This document shows, piece by piece, positions 1-10,244 of a stretch of 64,000 bases of DNA. The stretch's first letter is position 1, and each line of letters opens with the position of its first letter. Made by a program: the position numbers and the translations under genes. The DNA comes from Rheinheimera oceanensis (GTDB taxonomy: Bacteria > Pseudomonadota > Gammaproteobacteria > Enterobacterales > Alteromonadaceae): contig NZ_JAGPNM010000005.1 in NCBI RefSeq assembly GCF_018831085.1, positions 124,001 to 188,000 of the forward strand. The letters run 5' to 3'. The notes beneath the pieces are model-generated. The model was not told the origin of the DNA. It worked only from the letters and a program-made list of their open reading frames with translations, and made no database searches.

Positions 1-80
1 GCATGTGCCAGCGTCAGGCAACGCATAACATGGCCTGATCCCAGAGTTACCGAAGCGTCGGTGCGAAACAGCACTTTCAC
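1..80 (-). CDS. pseG: PseG, 5' fragment (UDP-sugar hydrolase of pseudaminic acid synthesis)
   Basis: Only the first 26 codons lie in the window; the gene runs off the left edge. Read on the minus strand from a GTG at 80, the product begins VKVLFRTDASVTLGSGHVMR, which matches the N-terminus of PseG (UDP-2,4-diacetamido-2,4,6-trideoxy-beta-L-altropyranose hydrolase), including the glycine-rich G-S-G-H-x-M-R nucleotide-sugar loop. The start overlaps the pseF stop as GTGA, the same coupling used between the other pse genes. The enzyme removes UDP in the fourth step of CMP-pseudaminic acid synthesis. Identity rests on a short stretch plus operon context. Confidence 0.85.
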   Translation of the reverse strand, partial: MKVLFRTDASVTLGSGHVMRCLTLAH

Positions 81-771
81 TGCGCAGGCGCCTGCAGCAG
101 TTGGTACAACAGCTCGGCGCGCTGCCAGTCTTCAACCGTATCGATATCCTGCACTAAATGCGCCGGTAACAGCAGCATTCTGGAACCGGTGCCGAATATG
201 GCCTTGCCGCTATCCAGCCAGGTATCAGCCGTTGCCCAATATAGTTGGCCGGCATCATGGAAGGTTTCGGCCAGGTCTTGCGAGCGTTGCATAATGCTGC
301 CAGCGTCAAATGGCACTACGCCGCCCTCAGCAGTTTGCAGCAGGGCGCGCTGAATAGGAAAAGAGAAACGGGCCGCGCTAAAGACATAATCTGCTTTGCT
401 GTTTAACAGCAACTGGTATGCCGTGGCAATGCGCTCACTGTTTAACAGCGGAGTAGTGGCATAAATGCAGGCACAGCTGCTTAGCGGCCAGCCCAGTTGC
501 TGCAGCTCTGTAATGGCGTTGCGGATAACCTCTGTGGTGCCGGTAAAATCATCTGCCAACTCTGCTTTGCGCATAAAAGGTGTTTCGGCGCCGTAGTGCC
601 TGGCTATAGCGGCTATTTCTGCATCATCGGTGGAAACCACCACTTTATCCACTACGCCACTGTTGAGCGCTGCCTGGATCGGATAAGCCAGCATTGGCTG
701 GCCGCAAAAAGTTTTAATGTTTTTGCGTGGTATGCGCTTACTGCCGCCACGCGCCGGAATAATGGCCACTC

Positions 772-775
<4 letters not shown>
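77..775 (-). CDS. pseF: PseF, pseudaminic acid cytidylyltransferase
   Basis: The protein (232 aa) activates pseudaminic acid with CTP to CMP-pseudaminic acid, the donor used by flagellin glycosyltransferases in the cytoplasm. The N-terminus MRVAIIPARGGSKRIPRKNI is the nucleotide-binding signature of the CMP-sialic acid synthetase family (A-R-G-G-S-K-R-I), and the length fits PseF rather than the longer bifunctional NeuA types. The ATG overlaps the pseC stop (ATGA), and its own stop overlaps the pseG start. Neighbours PseB and PseC make the pseudaminic rather than the sialic or legionaminic reading strong. Confidence 0.93.
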
Positions 776-2927
<2,152 letters not shown>

Positions 2928-3029
2928 TCAGGAACCACTTTTGTGCGAAATGCTGTTTAAAATGACATTAGCATAAACTGTGCCGCCAGAGCTAACATAT
3001 TCAGTTCAAACACTTTAATACTAATACAT

Positions 3030-3044
3030 CGGCTTAGTTTTTGC
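3030..3044 (+). promoter_or_regulatory. candidate sigma-54 promoter for the flagellin-like gene
   Basis: The sequence CGGCTTAGTTTTTGC has the GG-N10-GC spacing of sigma-54 -24/-12 elements, with a good TTTTTGC -12 side and CGGC in place of TGGC. Transcription would start near 3056, about 65 nt before the ATG. An alternative sigma-70-like pair is TTTACC at 3066-3071 and TATAAC at 3088-3093 with 16 bp between. Only the spacing and core bases support this call. Confidence 0.4.
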
Positions 3045-3120
3045 GCTGATTTTAATTAATAGCGGTTTACCGTCGCTTTGACTAAACTATAACCAGTTTT
3101 AAAGACAAAGTGGTGCCAAG

Positions 3121-3915
3121 ATGAAACTTAATACCCCCGGCAGTTTAAATACATTAAATCAGGCCCAGTTACAGCAGGACAGCCTGTTAAAAAAGCTGGC
3201 TGCGGCAAAACGTATTACCAGTGCTGCCGATGATGCAGCCGGTTTGCAAATAGCTAATCAGCTAAGCAGCAGTATTAATGGCAAAGGCCAGGGCGAGCGT
3301 AACCTGTATGATGGTGTGTCACTTGCGCGGGTATATGAACAGGGCTTGCAGGGCATAAATGATAACCTCGGCGAATTAAACCGGTTGGCGGTGGCTGCCG
3401 GCAATGGCATCTACGGCGAGCAGGAGCGTGCGGCTTTGCAGGCCGAGGCTGATCAGTACACAGCAAATATTCAACAAATTATTGATAACACTGAATTTGC
3501 CGGGAAAAAGCTGTTTGATCAAGATGGTGCTTTGAGCTTTGGCACTGGCTCCGGCAGTTTGAGTTTCAGCACGGTAGACGTTGTTTCCGGTTTAACCGCA
3601 CAGAATATTTTTAGTATAGATTTAAGCTCTGCGGACGCAGCGGCAGCATCGCTTGGCAATATTCAGCAATCGCTGTACTATATTGGTGGTTTACAAGCTG
3701 ACGCGGGCGCATCCATCAACAGCTTTAGCTCTGCGGCCAGTAATTTAAATGGCCAGCAAATTGCCGAGTCAGCGGCGCGCAGCCGGATTGAGGATCTGGA
3801 TTTTGCCCGCGCCAGCAGCGATAAAGCTGCAGCTGATATTCATGCAAATACCTCTGTCAGTGTGGCTTTACAGGCCAGGATGCAGCAACAACAAGCATTA
3901 AACCTGCTGAGTTAA
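3121..3915 (+). CDS. short divergent flagellin-family protein
   Basis: The protein (264 aa) has both ends of a flagellin and almost no central domain. The N-terminal part carries RITSAADDAAGLQIANQLSS, the D0/D1 flagellin signature, and the C-terminal part carries AARSRIEDLDFA, the conserved helix before the terminal D0 segment. It departs from normal flagellins: the N-terminus is PGSLNTLNQAQLQQDSL rather than the usual N-T-N-x-x-S-L-x-A-Q-x-x-L, the segment after the DDAAGL motif is unusual (GKGQGERNLYDGVSLARVYE), and the end is ARMQQQQALNLLS rather than the usual Q-A-x-Q-x-P-x-x-V-L-x-L-L. It may be a minor filament subunit or a junction-like protein. It lies between the pse operon and flrA, where related genomes often have flaG-fliD-fliS. 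Start ATG at 3121; upstream GGTGCC is a weak ribosome site. Confidence 0.8.
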   Translation: MKLNTPGSLNTLNQAQLQQDSLLKKLAAAKRITSAADDAAGLQIANQLSSSINGKGQGERNLYDGVSLARVYEQGLQGINDNLGELNRLAVAAGNGIYGEQERAALQAEADQYTANIQQIIDNTEFAGKKLFDQDGALSFGTGSGSLSFSTVDVVSGLTAQNIFSIDLSSADAAAASLGNIQQSLYYIGGLQADAGASINSFSSAASNLNGQQIAESAARSRIEDLDFARASSDKAAADIHANTSVSVALQARMQQQQALNLLS

Positions 3916-3928
3916 TGGTGCAAAATGA

Positions 3929-3963
3929 CGCTATTTTTTTGACGCAGTGTCAAAAAAATAGCG
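3929..3963 (+). terminator. perfect 15-bp inverted repeat between flagellin and flrA
   Basis: Two arms of 15 nt (3929-3943 and 3949-3963) are exact reverse complements around a 5-nt loop GCAGT, and TTTT follows. It starts 13 nt after the flagellin stop, so an intrinsic terminator is the simplest reading. The stem is A/T-rich in its middle and contains TTTTGAC/GTCAAAA, so an operator for flrA control is an alternative. The right half contains CAGTGTCAAAA, which recurs inverted upstream of flrB. Confidence 0.6.
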
Positions 3964-4027
3964 TTTTGCCTTGCAAGCTGGTCTACGCAAAGTACAATGC
4001 AATAAAAAGCATAACAAAAGCAGTGGC

Positions 4028-5479
4028 ATGGTAAATAATCCTTTTCTGTATATCGTAGATGAACAAAGCAGCCGCAGCAGCCGGCTCAGTACAGTATTAA
4101 GTTTTATTAATGAGCCGCACCAGATCCTGGATATGGCGACACTACAGATGCGGCTGGGCAATCAGGAGCCGGCAGTGGTACTGCTAGGTGCTCTTGAAAG
4201 CCAGCAGCATGCTGATCTGCTGTTGCGCTATCCGGCAACGGCGTTCTTACTGCTTGGTGAACCTCTGCAACCTCTGTTGCAATATGCTAATGCCGTGGGC
4301 CTGCTTAGTGAGCCGTTCTCTTATGCCTCTTTAACTCAGCTGTTACGTGACAGCCAGCAGTATCATCGCTTGTTACCTCTGCAGCATAAACAGCACAACA
4401 CGGCTAAATTTGACGGTATGGTGGGTAATTCTGCCTCTATGCAGCAGGTCCGTTTTCTTATTCAGCAAGTGGCAAAAACTGAAGCTAATGTATTGGTACT
4501 TGGCCCTTCAGGTACCGGTAAAGAAGTTGTAGCGCGTAATATTCACTTATTGTCTAATCGGGCGGGCGGGCCTTTTGTACCCATCAACTGTGGTGCTATA
4601 CCTGCAGAGTTGCTGGAAAGTGAATTGTTTGGCCATGAAAAAGGGGCTTTTACCGGCGCTATTTCTACCCGCAAAGGCCGTTTTGAGCTGGCGCAGGGTG
4701 GTACACTGTTTTTAGATGAAATAGGCGATATGCCGCTGAACATGCAGGTAAAGCTGCTAAGAGTATTACAGGAACGTACTTATGAACGGGTAGGTGGCAC
4801 TCAGCCCATTAAGGCTGATGTGCGTATTGTTGCCGCCACGCACCGTGATTTAGAGCAAATGATTGCTGAGGGCTGCTTCCGTGAAGATCTGTATTACCGC
4901 TTAAATGTATTTCCTATTGAAACCCCTGCGCTTAGCCAGCGCTGCGATGACATACCGTTGCTGATCAGCGAATTGTTACAACGCCAGGAAAAATACAGCC
5001 AGGCCAAAGTCAAATTTACCGAATATGCTATGCAAAGCCTGCAACTGCACAGTTGGCCGGGTAATGTGCGCGAGCTGGCAAACTTGCTGGAGCGGATGGT
5101 TATAATGTACCCGGACCAGGTTGTTGATGTAGCCGAGTTGCCATCTAAATACCGTCATCTGGATATTGAAAGCTATGTACCGCAATATCCTGAAAGTTTA
5201 CAGGAACGTGATTTACTAAACGAGATGTTTCAGTCTGCAGATGATGACGAAGACGACACGGATAGTGAAGGTTTTTTTGCCGTTGCCGATGGCCTGCAGG
5301 AATTACCCGATCAGGGGCTGGACTTAAAAGAATATCTGGCCGGGCTGGAAATCCGCTTTATATCCCAGGCCCTGGAGCGGCACGAGTATGTTGTGGCCAG
5401 GGCTGCTGAAGTGCTGGGCCTGCGCCGTACCACGCTGGTAGAAAAAATGCGTAAGTATAACCTCGGTAAAGACGAGTAA
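4028..5479 (+). CDS. flrA: FlrA/FleQ, sigma-54-dependent master flagellar regulator
   Basis: FlrA activates the class II flagellar genes (flrBC, fliE and others) with sigma-54. The 483-aa protein has a degenerate FleQ-type receiver-like N-terminal domain (about 1-125), an AAA+ domain with Walker A GPSGTGKE and the sigma-54 contact loop GAFTGA, and a C-terminal Fis-type helix-turn-helix ([20 protein letters not shown]). I place the start at the ATG at 4028 ([13 protein letters not shown]) because the reading frame upstream begins inside sequence next to the palindrome and adds 19 unrelated residues. The ribosome site is weak. FleQ homologues bind cyclic di-GMP; this was not assessed here. Confidence 0.93.
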   Translation: MVNNPFLYIVDEQSSRSSRLSTVLSFINEPHQILDMATLQMRLGNQEPAVVLLGALESQQHADLLLRYPATAFLLLGEPLQPLLQYANAVGLLSEPFSYASLTQLLRDSQQYHRLLPLQHKQHNTAKFDGMVGNSASMQQVRFLIQQVAKTEANVLVLGPSGTGKEVVARNIHLLSNRAGGPFVPINCGAIPAELLESELFGHEKGAFTGAISTRKGRFELAQGGTLFLDEIGDMPLNMQVKLLRVLQERTYERVGGTQPIKADVRIVAATHRDLEQMIAEGCFREDLYYRLNVFPIETPALSQRCDDIPLLISELLQRQEKYSQAKVKFTEYAMQSLQLHSWPGNVRELANLLERMVIMYPDQVVDVAELPSKYRHLDIESYVPQYPESLQERDLLNEMFQSADDDEDDTDSEGFFAVADGLQELPDQGLDLKEYLAGLEIRFISQALERHEYVVARAAEVLGLRRTTLVEKMRKYNLGKDE

Positions 5480-5497
5480 TAATAGCCAGTAACCGCT

Positions 5498-5517
5498 AGT
5501 GTCAGGCTTTTGACACT
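5498..5517 (+). promoter_or_regulatory. FleQ/FlrA-like operator upstream of flrB
   Basis: AGTGTCA and TGACACT form a perfect 7-bp inverted repeat with a 6-bp spacer. The core GTCA-N6-TGAC at 5501-5514 has the symmetry and spacing of the Pseudomonas FleQ box (GTCA-N6-TGAC). It lies about 60 bp upstream of the sigma-54 promoter start region, a normal enhancer position for FlrA. The site is directly visible; that FlrA binds it is inference. Confidence 0.6.
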
Positions 5518-5546
5518 GTAAGTTGCTAAAAATATTTAAGTTTATC

Positions 5547-5561
5547 TGGCATAATGCCTGC
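5547..5561 (+). promoter_or_regulatory. sigma-54 promoter of flrBC
   Basis: TGGCATAATGCCTGC gives TGGCA at -24 and TGC at -12 with exact GG-N10-GC spacing. Transcription would begin near 5573, 27 nt before the flrB ATG. The sequence is nearly identical to the promoter before fliE (TGGCATAACTCCTGC), which supports both. Confidence 0.75.
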
Positions 5562-5563
5562 AT

Positions 5564-5596
5564 TACCCCTTAGCGATAATGTAACGTTTAAGGGTA
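5564..5596 (+). promoter_or_regulatory. leader inverted repeat covering the flrB ribosome-binding site
   Basis: TACCCCTTA (5564-5572) can pair with TAAGGGTA (5589-5596), with one bulged C. The right arm contains AAGGGT, the Shine-Dalgarno sequence of flrB. Transcripts from the sigma-54 promoter would start near 5573 and lack the left arm, whereas read-through transcripts from flrA would contain both arms. The pairing is visible; the regulatory effect is inferred. Confidence 0.35.
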
Positions 5597-5599
5597 ATT

Positions 5600-6706
5600 A
5601 TGACAACGGCCAACGCATATGACTTTTCTTTGCGCACTCTGCCGGATACTGCAGCTGTGGCAGCAGCCAGCGGGCGCAATGTATTGCAGTTATTACCGCC
5701 CGCTCACTACGATGCCGTATTACAGGCTTTACCTGCTGCAGTGATCCTGCTGGACCAACGTGGTGTAGTGTATCAGGCCAATCCGGCGGCAATGAATTTG
5801 TTGGGGGAGCCGCTTACCGGACAGCGCTGGCTGGACGTTATCGGCCGTTGTTTTCGCCCGCGCAGTGATGATGGCCTGGAAGTATCCTTGCAGGATGGCC
5901 GGCGGGTTAAACTGCAAATAAGCACTTTGGCGCAAAGTGGCGCATCGTCGCAGGCGGGCCAGCTTATTATGCTGACTGATCTGACCGAAACTCGGCAATT
6001 ACAAAGTCGCCTTAGCCATATGCAGCGTTTATCCACTCTGGGTAAGATGATGGCAACATTAGCTCACCAAATCCGCACACCGTTATCTGCTGCTTTACTC
6101 TATGCGCAAAACCTGGCTAACCCAAGAGCTACTTTGCAGGTACAACAGCAGTTTCAGCAAAAGTTATTATCGCGTTTACAGGATTTAGAGCAGCAGGTCA
6201 GTGATATGCTGTTATTTGCCCGTTCCGGCAGCGCCCGGCAAGTTACTTCATTCTCACTCCAGGCTTTAATTGAGCAGCTAAACACCAGTATTGAAGCACT
6301 GCTACAGCAACACAATACCCGCTTATCACTCTACTGCAGTGATCCTGCACTTTGCCTGCTGGGCAACCAGAATGCGCTGTGTGGTGCCTTGCAAAATCTT
6401 ATTCAAAACAGTATTCAGGCAGCCGGGCCTGATACACAAATACGGCTTGAGATCATGCCCAGTGAACAGCACCACGATATGTTATTGCTGCGCCTTACCG
6501 ATAACGGGCCGGGGGTGGCAGCGGCGTTGCGTGATTCTCTGTTTGAACCCTTTGTTACGGGCCGTGCACAGGGCACCGGCCTGGGGCTTGCGGTGGTACA
6601 GGCGGTAGCGCACTCGCATCATGGTTCGGTGCAATATATTCCGACAGAGCAGGGCGCCTGCTTTGAAATGTTGCTGCCAATGCAGCAGCCGGTTAACCGG
6701 GAGTAA
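5600..6706 (+). CDS. flrB: FlrB/FleS, soluble flagellar sensor histidine kinase
   Basis: FlrB phosphorylates FlrC to switch on class III flagellar genes. The 368-aa protein has no membrane segment. It contains a PAS domain (about 38-125, with ILLDQRGVVYQANPAAMNLL), a HisKA domain with the phospho-acceptor histidine in TLAHQIRTPLSAAL near residue 155, and a HATPase domain with N box (NLIQNSIQAAG), DNGPG and GTGLGLAVV motifs. It is followed by flrC after 6 bp. The start ATG at 5600 follows AAGGGT with a 4-nt gap. Confidence 0.94.
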   Translation: MTTANAYDFSLRTLPDTAAVAAASGRNVLQLLPPAHYDAVLQALPAAVILLDQRGVVYQANPAAMNLLGEPLTGQRWLDVIGRCFRPRSDDGLEVSLQDGRRVKLQISTLAQSGASSQAGQLIMLTDLTETRQLQSRLSHMQRLSTLGKMMATLAHQIRTPLSAALLYAQNLANPRATLQVQQQFQQKLLSRLQDLEQQVSDMLLFARSGSARQVTSFSLQALIEQLNTSIEALLQQHNTRLSLYCSDPALCLLGNQNALCGALQNLIQNSIQAAGPDTQIRLEIMPSEQHHDMLLLRLTDNGPGVAAALRDSLFEPFVTGRAQGTGLGLAVVQAVAHSHHGSVQYIPTEQGACFEMLLPMQQPVNRE

Positions 6707-6712
6707 CGCCAT

Positions 6713-8083
6713 ATGAGCCAACATATACTATTAGTGGAAGACGACGCCGGTTTGCGTGAGGCCCTGCACGATACCTTATTGCTGGCGCAGTATCAGGTAT
6801 GTGCCGTTGACAGTGCCGAGCAGGCCTTACTGACACTGAAGCATCAGACAGTACAACTGGTTATAAGCGACGTGCAAATGCAGGGGGCTTCGGGCCTTAC
6901 ACTACTCAAAACCTTACGCGAGCAGTATTCGAATATTCCTGTGCTGATGATGACAGCTTATGCCACGGTGCAAGCAGCGGTTGAGGCTATCCGGCTGGGA
7001 GCTGTTGATTATCTGGCAAAGCCATTTTCACCGGAAGTGCTGCTTAATACTGTCAGCCGCTATGTCAGTGCAGAACCCGTAGCCAGTTTTGAACCCATAG
7101 TAGCCGCAGCATCCAGTAAACAGTTACTGGCACTGTGCGCTAAAGTCGCCCGCACCGATGCCAGTGTAATGATTACCGGCCCCAGCGGCTCAGGCAAAGA
7201 AGTACTGGCCCGTTATATTCACCAGTTGTCCGAGCGCAGCAGCGGGCCCTTTGTAGCAATTAATTGCGCTGCCATTCCGGAGAATATGCTGGAATCCACT
7301 TTATTTGGTTACGAGAAAGGTGCTTTTACCGGCGCTATTACAGGTTGCCCCGGCAAGTTTGAACAGGCCCAGCAAGGCACTATTTTGCTGGATGAAATAA
7401 CGGAAATGGATTTAAACCTGCAGGCCAAATTATTGCGCGTGCTACAAGAACGCGAAGTAGAGCGCCTGGGCAGCCGTAAAACCATTAAACTGGATGTCAG
7501 GGTATTGGCCACCAGTAACCGCAACCTGAAGCAAGCTGTGGAGCAGGGCCGGTTTCGTGAAGATTTATACTACCGGTTGAATGTATTTCCACTGAGCTGG
7601 CCAGCGTTATGCGAAAGACCGGCCGACATCGTACCGCTGGCGCAGCATTTACTGCAACGCCACTGCCAGACTGCCGGGCGTGCTGTAGTGCGTTTAACTG
7701 AAGCGGCAGCTTTGCAATTAACCCGCTATAGCTGGCCGGGCAATGTGCGTGAGCTGGATAACGTAATACAGCGCGCTTTAATTATCTGCCAGAATGATAG
7801 TATTGAAGCTGATGACATTTTGCTGGAGCAGGCCGGTATGCAACTGCCGGTTATGGCTGATAATGACATACCTGTAGCGGCTACAAATCTGGGCGCAGAT
7901 GAAGACGCCGGTGCCGGTTTTAAAGCCAGCGTACACGAGCAGGAGCATCGTATTATTCTGGCGACGATGAAAGCCTGTGCCAACCGGCGCAAAGACGTAG
8001 CCGAACGGCTTGGCATCAGTGATCGCACCTTACGCTATAAACTGGCACGAATGAAAGAGCATGGTATAGAGCTGCCGGCCTGA
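6713..8083 (+). CDS. flrC: FlrC/FleR, sigma-54-dependent response regulator
   Basis: FlrC is the partner of FlrB and activates late flagellar genes. The 456-aa protein has a true receiver domain with acidic pocket E9-D10-D11 and phospho-acceptor D53 (VISDVQM), an AAA+ domain with GPSGSGKE and GAFTGA, and a C-terminal Fis-type helix-turn-helix (RKDVAERLGISDRTLRYKL). The gene ends just before a strong intrinsic terminator, closing the flrBC transcript. Confidence 0.95.
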   Translation: MSQHILLVEDDAGLREALHDTLLLAQYQVCAVDSAEQALLTLKHQTVQLVISDVQMQGASGLTLLKTLREQYSNIPVLMMTAYATVQAAVEAIRLGAVDYLAKPFSPEVLLNTVSRYVSAEPVASFEPIVAAASSKQLLALCAKVARTDASVMITGPSGSGKEVLARYIHQLSERSSGPFVAINCAAIPENMLESTLFGYEKGAFTGAITGCPGKFEQAQQGTILLDEITEMDLNLQAKLLRVLQEREVERLGSRKTIKLDVRVLATSNRNLKQAVEQGRFREDLYYRLNVFPLSWPALCERPADIVPLAQHLLQRHCQTAGRAVVRLTEAAALQLTRYSWPGNVRELDNVIQRALIICQNDSIEADDILLEQAGMQLPVMADNDIPVAATNLGADEDAGAGFKASVHEQEHRIILATMKACANRRKDVAERLGISDRTLRYKLARMKEHGIELPA

Positions 8084-8086
8084 TAT

Positions 8087-8112
8087 AAAACCCTCAATTT
8101 GAGGGTTTTTTC
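8087..8112 (+). terminator. Rho-independent terminator after flrC
   Basis: AAAACCCTCAA pairs with TTGAGGGTTTT across a very short centre and runs into six T residues. It follows the flrC stop by 3 nt, separating flrBC from fliE. Confidence 0.88.
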
Positions 8113-8136
8113 TATTAAATTCAATGCACTAAAACT

Positions 8137-8151
8137 TGGCATAACTCCTGC
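8137..8151 (+). promoter_or_regulatory. sigma-54 promoter of the fliE operon
   Basis: TGGCATAACTCCTGC has GG-N10-GC spacing and differs from the flrB promoter at only two central positions. The predicted start is near 8163, 37 nt before the fliE ATG. Confidence 0.75.
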
Positions 8152-8160
8152 TTTGCTTTA

Positions 8161-8175
8161 GCTAATCGTATTAGC
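8161..8175 (+). promoter_or_regulatory. GCTAAT-cgt-ATTAGC inverted repeat at the fliE transcription start
   Basis: A perfect 6-bp inverted repeat with a 3-bp centre lies across the predicted start of the sigma-54 transcript. FlrC in Vibrio is known to bind downstream of some sigma-54 promoters, so this may be an activator or repressor site. Only the symmetry is seen. Confidence 0.3.
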
Positions 8176-8199
8176 AGCAAATTTTTGACAGGTGACGCT

Positions 8200-8535
8200 A
8201 TGAATATCAAAGGGCAGGCCCTTTACGCCGAAATGCAGTCGCTGGCCAGCCAGGCCCGTGGCGTTGGCAGCGAGCTGAAGCTGAAAAATACCGCTGAAGT
8301 TAACCCCAGCCAGAGTGATTTTGGCAATATGCTGAAAAATGCCATTAGCAATGTAAACGCCCTGCAGCAAGAAACCAGCCAGATGCGTACAGCGGTGGAA
8401 ATGGGCAACCCTAATGTATCGCTGGCACAGGTAATGATTGCCAGCCAGAAATCTTCTCTGGCATTTGAAGCCACCGTGCAAGTACGTAACAAATTGGTAG
8501 AAGCCTACAAAGACATTATGTCGATGCCGGTATAA
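8200..8535 (+). CDS. fliE: FliE, flagellar hook-basal body junction protein
   Basis: FliE links the MS ring to the proximal rod and is needed for rod export. The 111-aa length and the C-terminus (ASQKSSLAFEATVQVRNKLVEAYKDIM) are typical of the family. The ATG at 8200 is preceded by AGGTGA; an in-frame TTG at 8185 is less likely. It is the first gene of fliEFGHIJ and lies just upstream of fliF. Confidence 0.94.
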   Translation: MNIKGQALYAEMQSLASQARGVGSELKLKNTAEVNPSQSDFGNMLKNAISNVNALQQETSQMRTAVEMGNPNVSLAQVMIASQKSSLAFEATVQVRNKLVEAYKDIMSMPV

Positions 8536-8549
8536 CGGAGGAATAAGCA

Positions 8550-10244
8550 GTGGCTGAAAATCAATCCACCGAGCTGGCTCTGACTAACACCGAATACGGT
8601 AGCGGTGAGCAGCAGGAACAAAAACCGGGTTTTGTCGGCAGTTTGGGCGGCATGGATCTGGTGCGTCAGATCACCCTGATTGTTGCGCTAACTATTTGTC
8701 TGGCCATAGCTATTTTAATCATTATGTGGGCCCGCGAACCAGAAATGCGGCCACTGGGCAATTTTGAAACGCAGGAGCTGATCCAGACACTGGATCACCT
8801 GGATGCACAGAAAATCAGTTACAAACTGGAAGGCAATACTATTTTGGTACCTGAAGATAAATTTCAGAGTATTAAGCTGTCATTGTCTCGCGCCGGCCTG
8901 ACCAGAGAACCCTCCAGCGGCACCGAATTTTTACTGCAGGACAGCGGCTTTGGTGTTAGCCAGCGTCTGGAAATGGAACGGCTAAAGCACAGCCGTGAAC
9001 AACAATTAGCCCGCACCATTGAAGAGCTGCACAGTGTATCCCGTGCCAGAGTATTACTGGCTATTCCCAAAGAAAACGTGTTTGCCAGAGTAGAGCGGTT
9101 GCCATCTGCCACTGTGCTGGTAACGGCCCGTGGTGGTACATCAATTCGTGATAGCGAAGTGGCGGCTATTGTCGATATCGTTGCCTCTGCAGTACAGGGG
9201 CTGGCACCATCACGGGTAACAGTAACCGATCAGAATGGCCGCCTGCTGAATAGTGGCTCACAAGATGCTGCAGCCGGGCGTTCGCGTAAAGAATATGAAC
9301 TACAACGCACCCGCGAAGATGAATACCGCCAAAAAGTCGACTCTATTTTAATGCCGGTGCTGGGTTATGGTAACTACACCGCTCAGGTCGATTTACTGAT
9401 GGACTTTACCGCCACAGAGCAGACGCAAAAACGTTTTAACCCGGATTTACCTGCAGTGCGCAGCGAAATGACGATTGAAGAAAACAGCGTGGGCGGGTTA
9501 AGTGCCGGTATACCCGGTGCGTTATCCAACCAACCGCCGATGAACTCCGCTATACCCGAGCAGGCAACGGGCGGCGCAGCGCAGCCGGTAGTACCGGGCC
9601 GCAATCATAAAGAAGCCACCCGTAATTATGAGCTGGATACCACCATCAGCCATATTTCTCAGCAAAGCGGTGTGATCCGCCGTTTAAGCGTATCAGTGGC
9701 AATTGATTACAAACCTGCGGCTACTGCAGATGGTGAACCTGAACCCCGCACCCAGGCGGAGTTAGCTAATATTCGCCGGTTGCTACAGGGGGGGATTGGC
9801 TTTGATGCCCAGCGCGGTGACATGATAGAAGTGATCTCAGTGCCCTTTATGAAAGAAGCCATTATCGAAGCTGAAACACCTAATTTTTATGAAGAAGAAT
9901 GGTTTTTACGCGTAGTGCGGCTGGTTATCGGCGGCCTGATTATCATCGTGCTTATTATGGCTATTGTGCGGCCAATGCTGAAAAAACTGATTTATCCGGA
10001 AGATACCAAAGATAGCTATGATGACAATGCGCTGTCCAGCGGGCTGGATTTGGGCGATGACACTATCGACATGCTAAGCTCAACATTCGATGAGAATGCA
10101 GTAGGCTTTGCCCCGGATGGCACATTAATGTTGCCGGATTTACACGGTGATGACGATTTATTACGCGCAGTTCGGGCTTTAGTGGCAAACGAGCCGGAAT
10201 TATCCTCTCTGGTAGTGAAAAACTGGTTGGCTGAAGATGAGTAG
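8550..10244 (+). CDS. fliF: FliF, flagellar MS-ring protein
   Basis: FliF forms the inner-membrane MS ring that carries the rotor and houses the export gate. The 564-aa protein has a first membrane segment near residues 38-58 (ITLIVALTICLAIAILIIMW), a large periplasmic ring-building region, a second membrane segment near residues 455-475 (VIGGLIIIVLIMAIV) and an acidic C-terminal tail that binds FliG. The start is GTG at 8550 after GGAGG. The last 8 nt overlap fliG. Confidence 0.96.
   Translation: MAENQSTELALTNTEYGSGEQQEQKPGFVGSLGGMDLVRQITLIVALTICLAIAILIIMWAREPEMRPLGNFETQELIQTLDHLDAQKISYKLEGNTILVPEDKFQSIKLSLSRAGLTREPSSGTEFLLQDSGFGVSQRLEMERLKHSREQQLARTIEELHSVSRARVLLAIPKENVFARVERLPSATVLVTARGGTSIRDSEVAAIVDIVASAVQGLAPSRVTVTDQNGRLLNSGSQDAAAGRSRKEYELQRTREDEYRQKVDSILMPVLGYGNYTAQVDLLMDFTATEQTQKRFNPDLPAVRSEMTIEENSVGGLSAGIPGALSNQPPMNSAIPEQATGGAAQPVVPGRNHKEATRNYELDTTISHISQQSGVIRRLSVSVAIDYKPAATADGEPEPRTQAELANIRRLLQGGIGFDAQRGDMIEVISVPFMKEAIIEAETPNFYEEEWFLRVVRLVIGGLIIIVLIMAIVRPMLKKLIYPEDTKDSYDDNALSSGLDLGDDTIDMLSSTFDENAVGFAPDGTLMLPDLHGDDDLLRAVRALVANEPELSSLVVKNWLAEDE

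Noticed and set aside
3971-4027. Upstream extension of flrA by 19 codons
   Set aside because: The added residues are basic and unlike FlrA, begin right after a hairpin and lack a ribosome site; the ATG at 4028 gives the family-like start.
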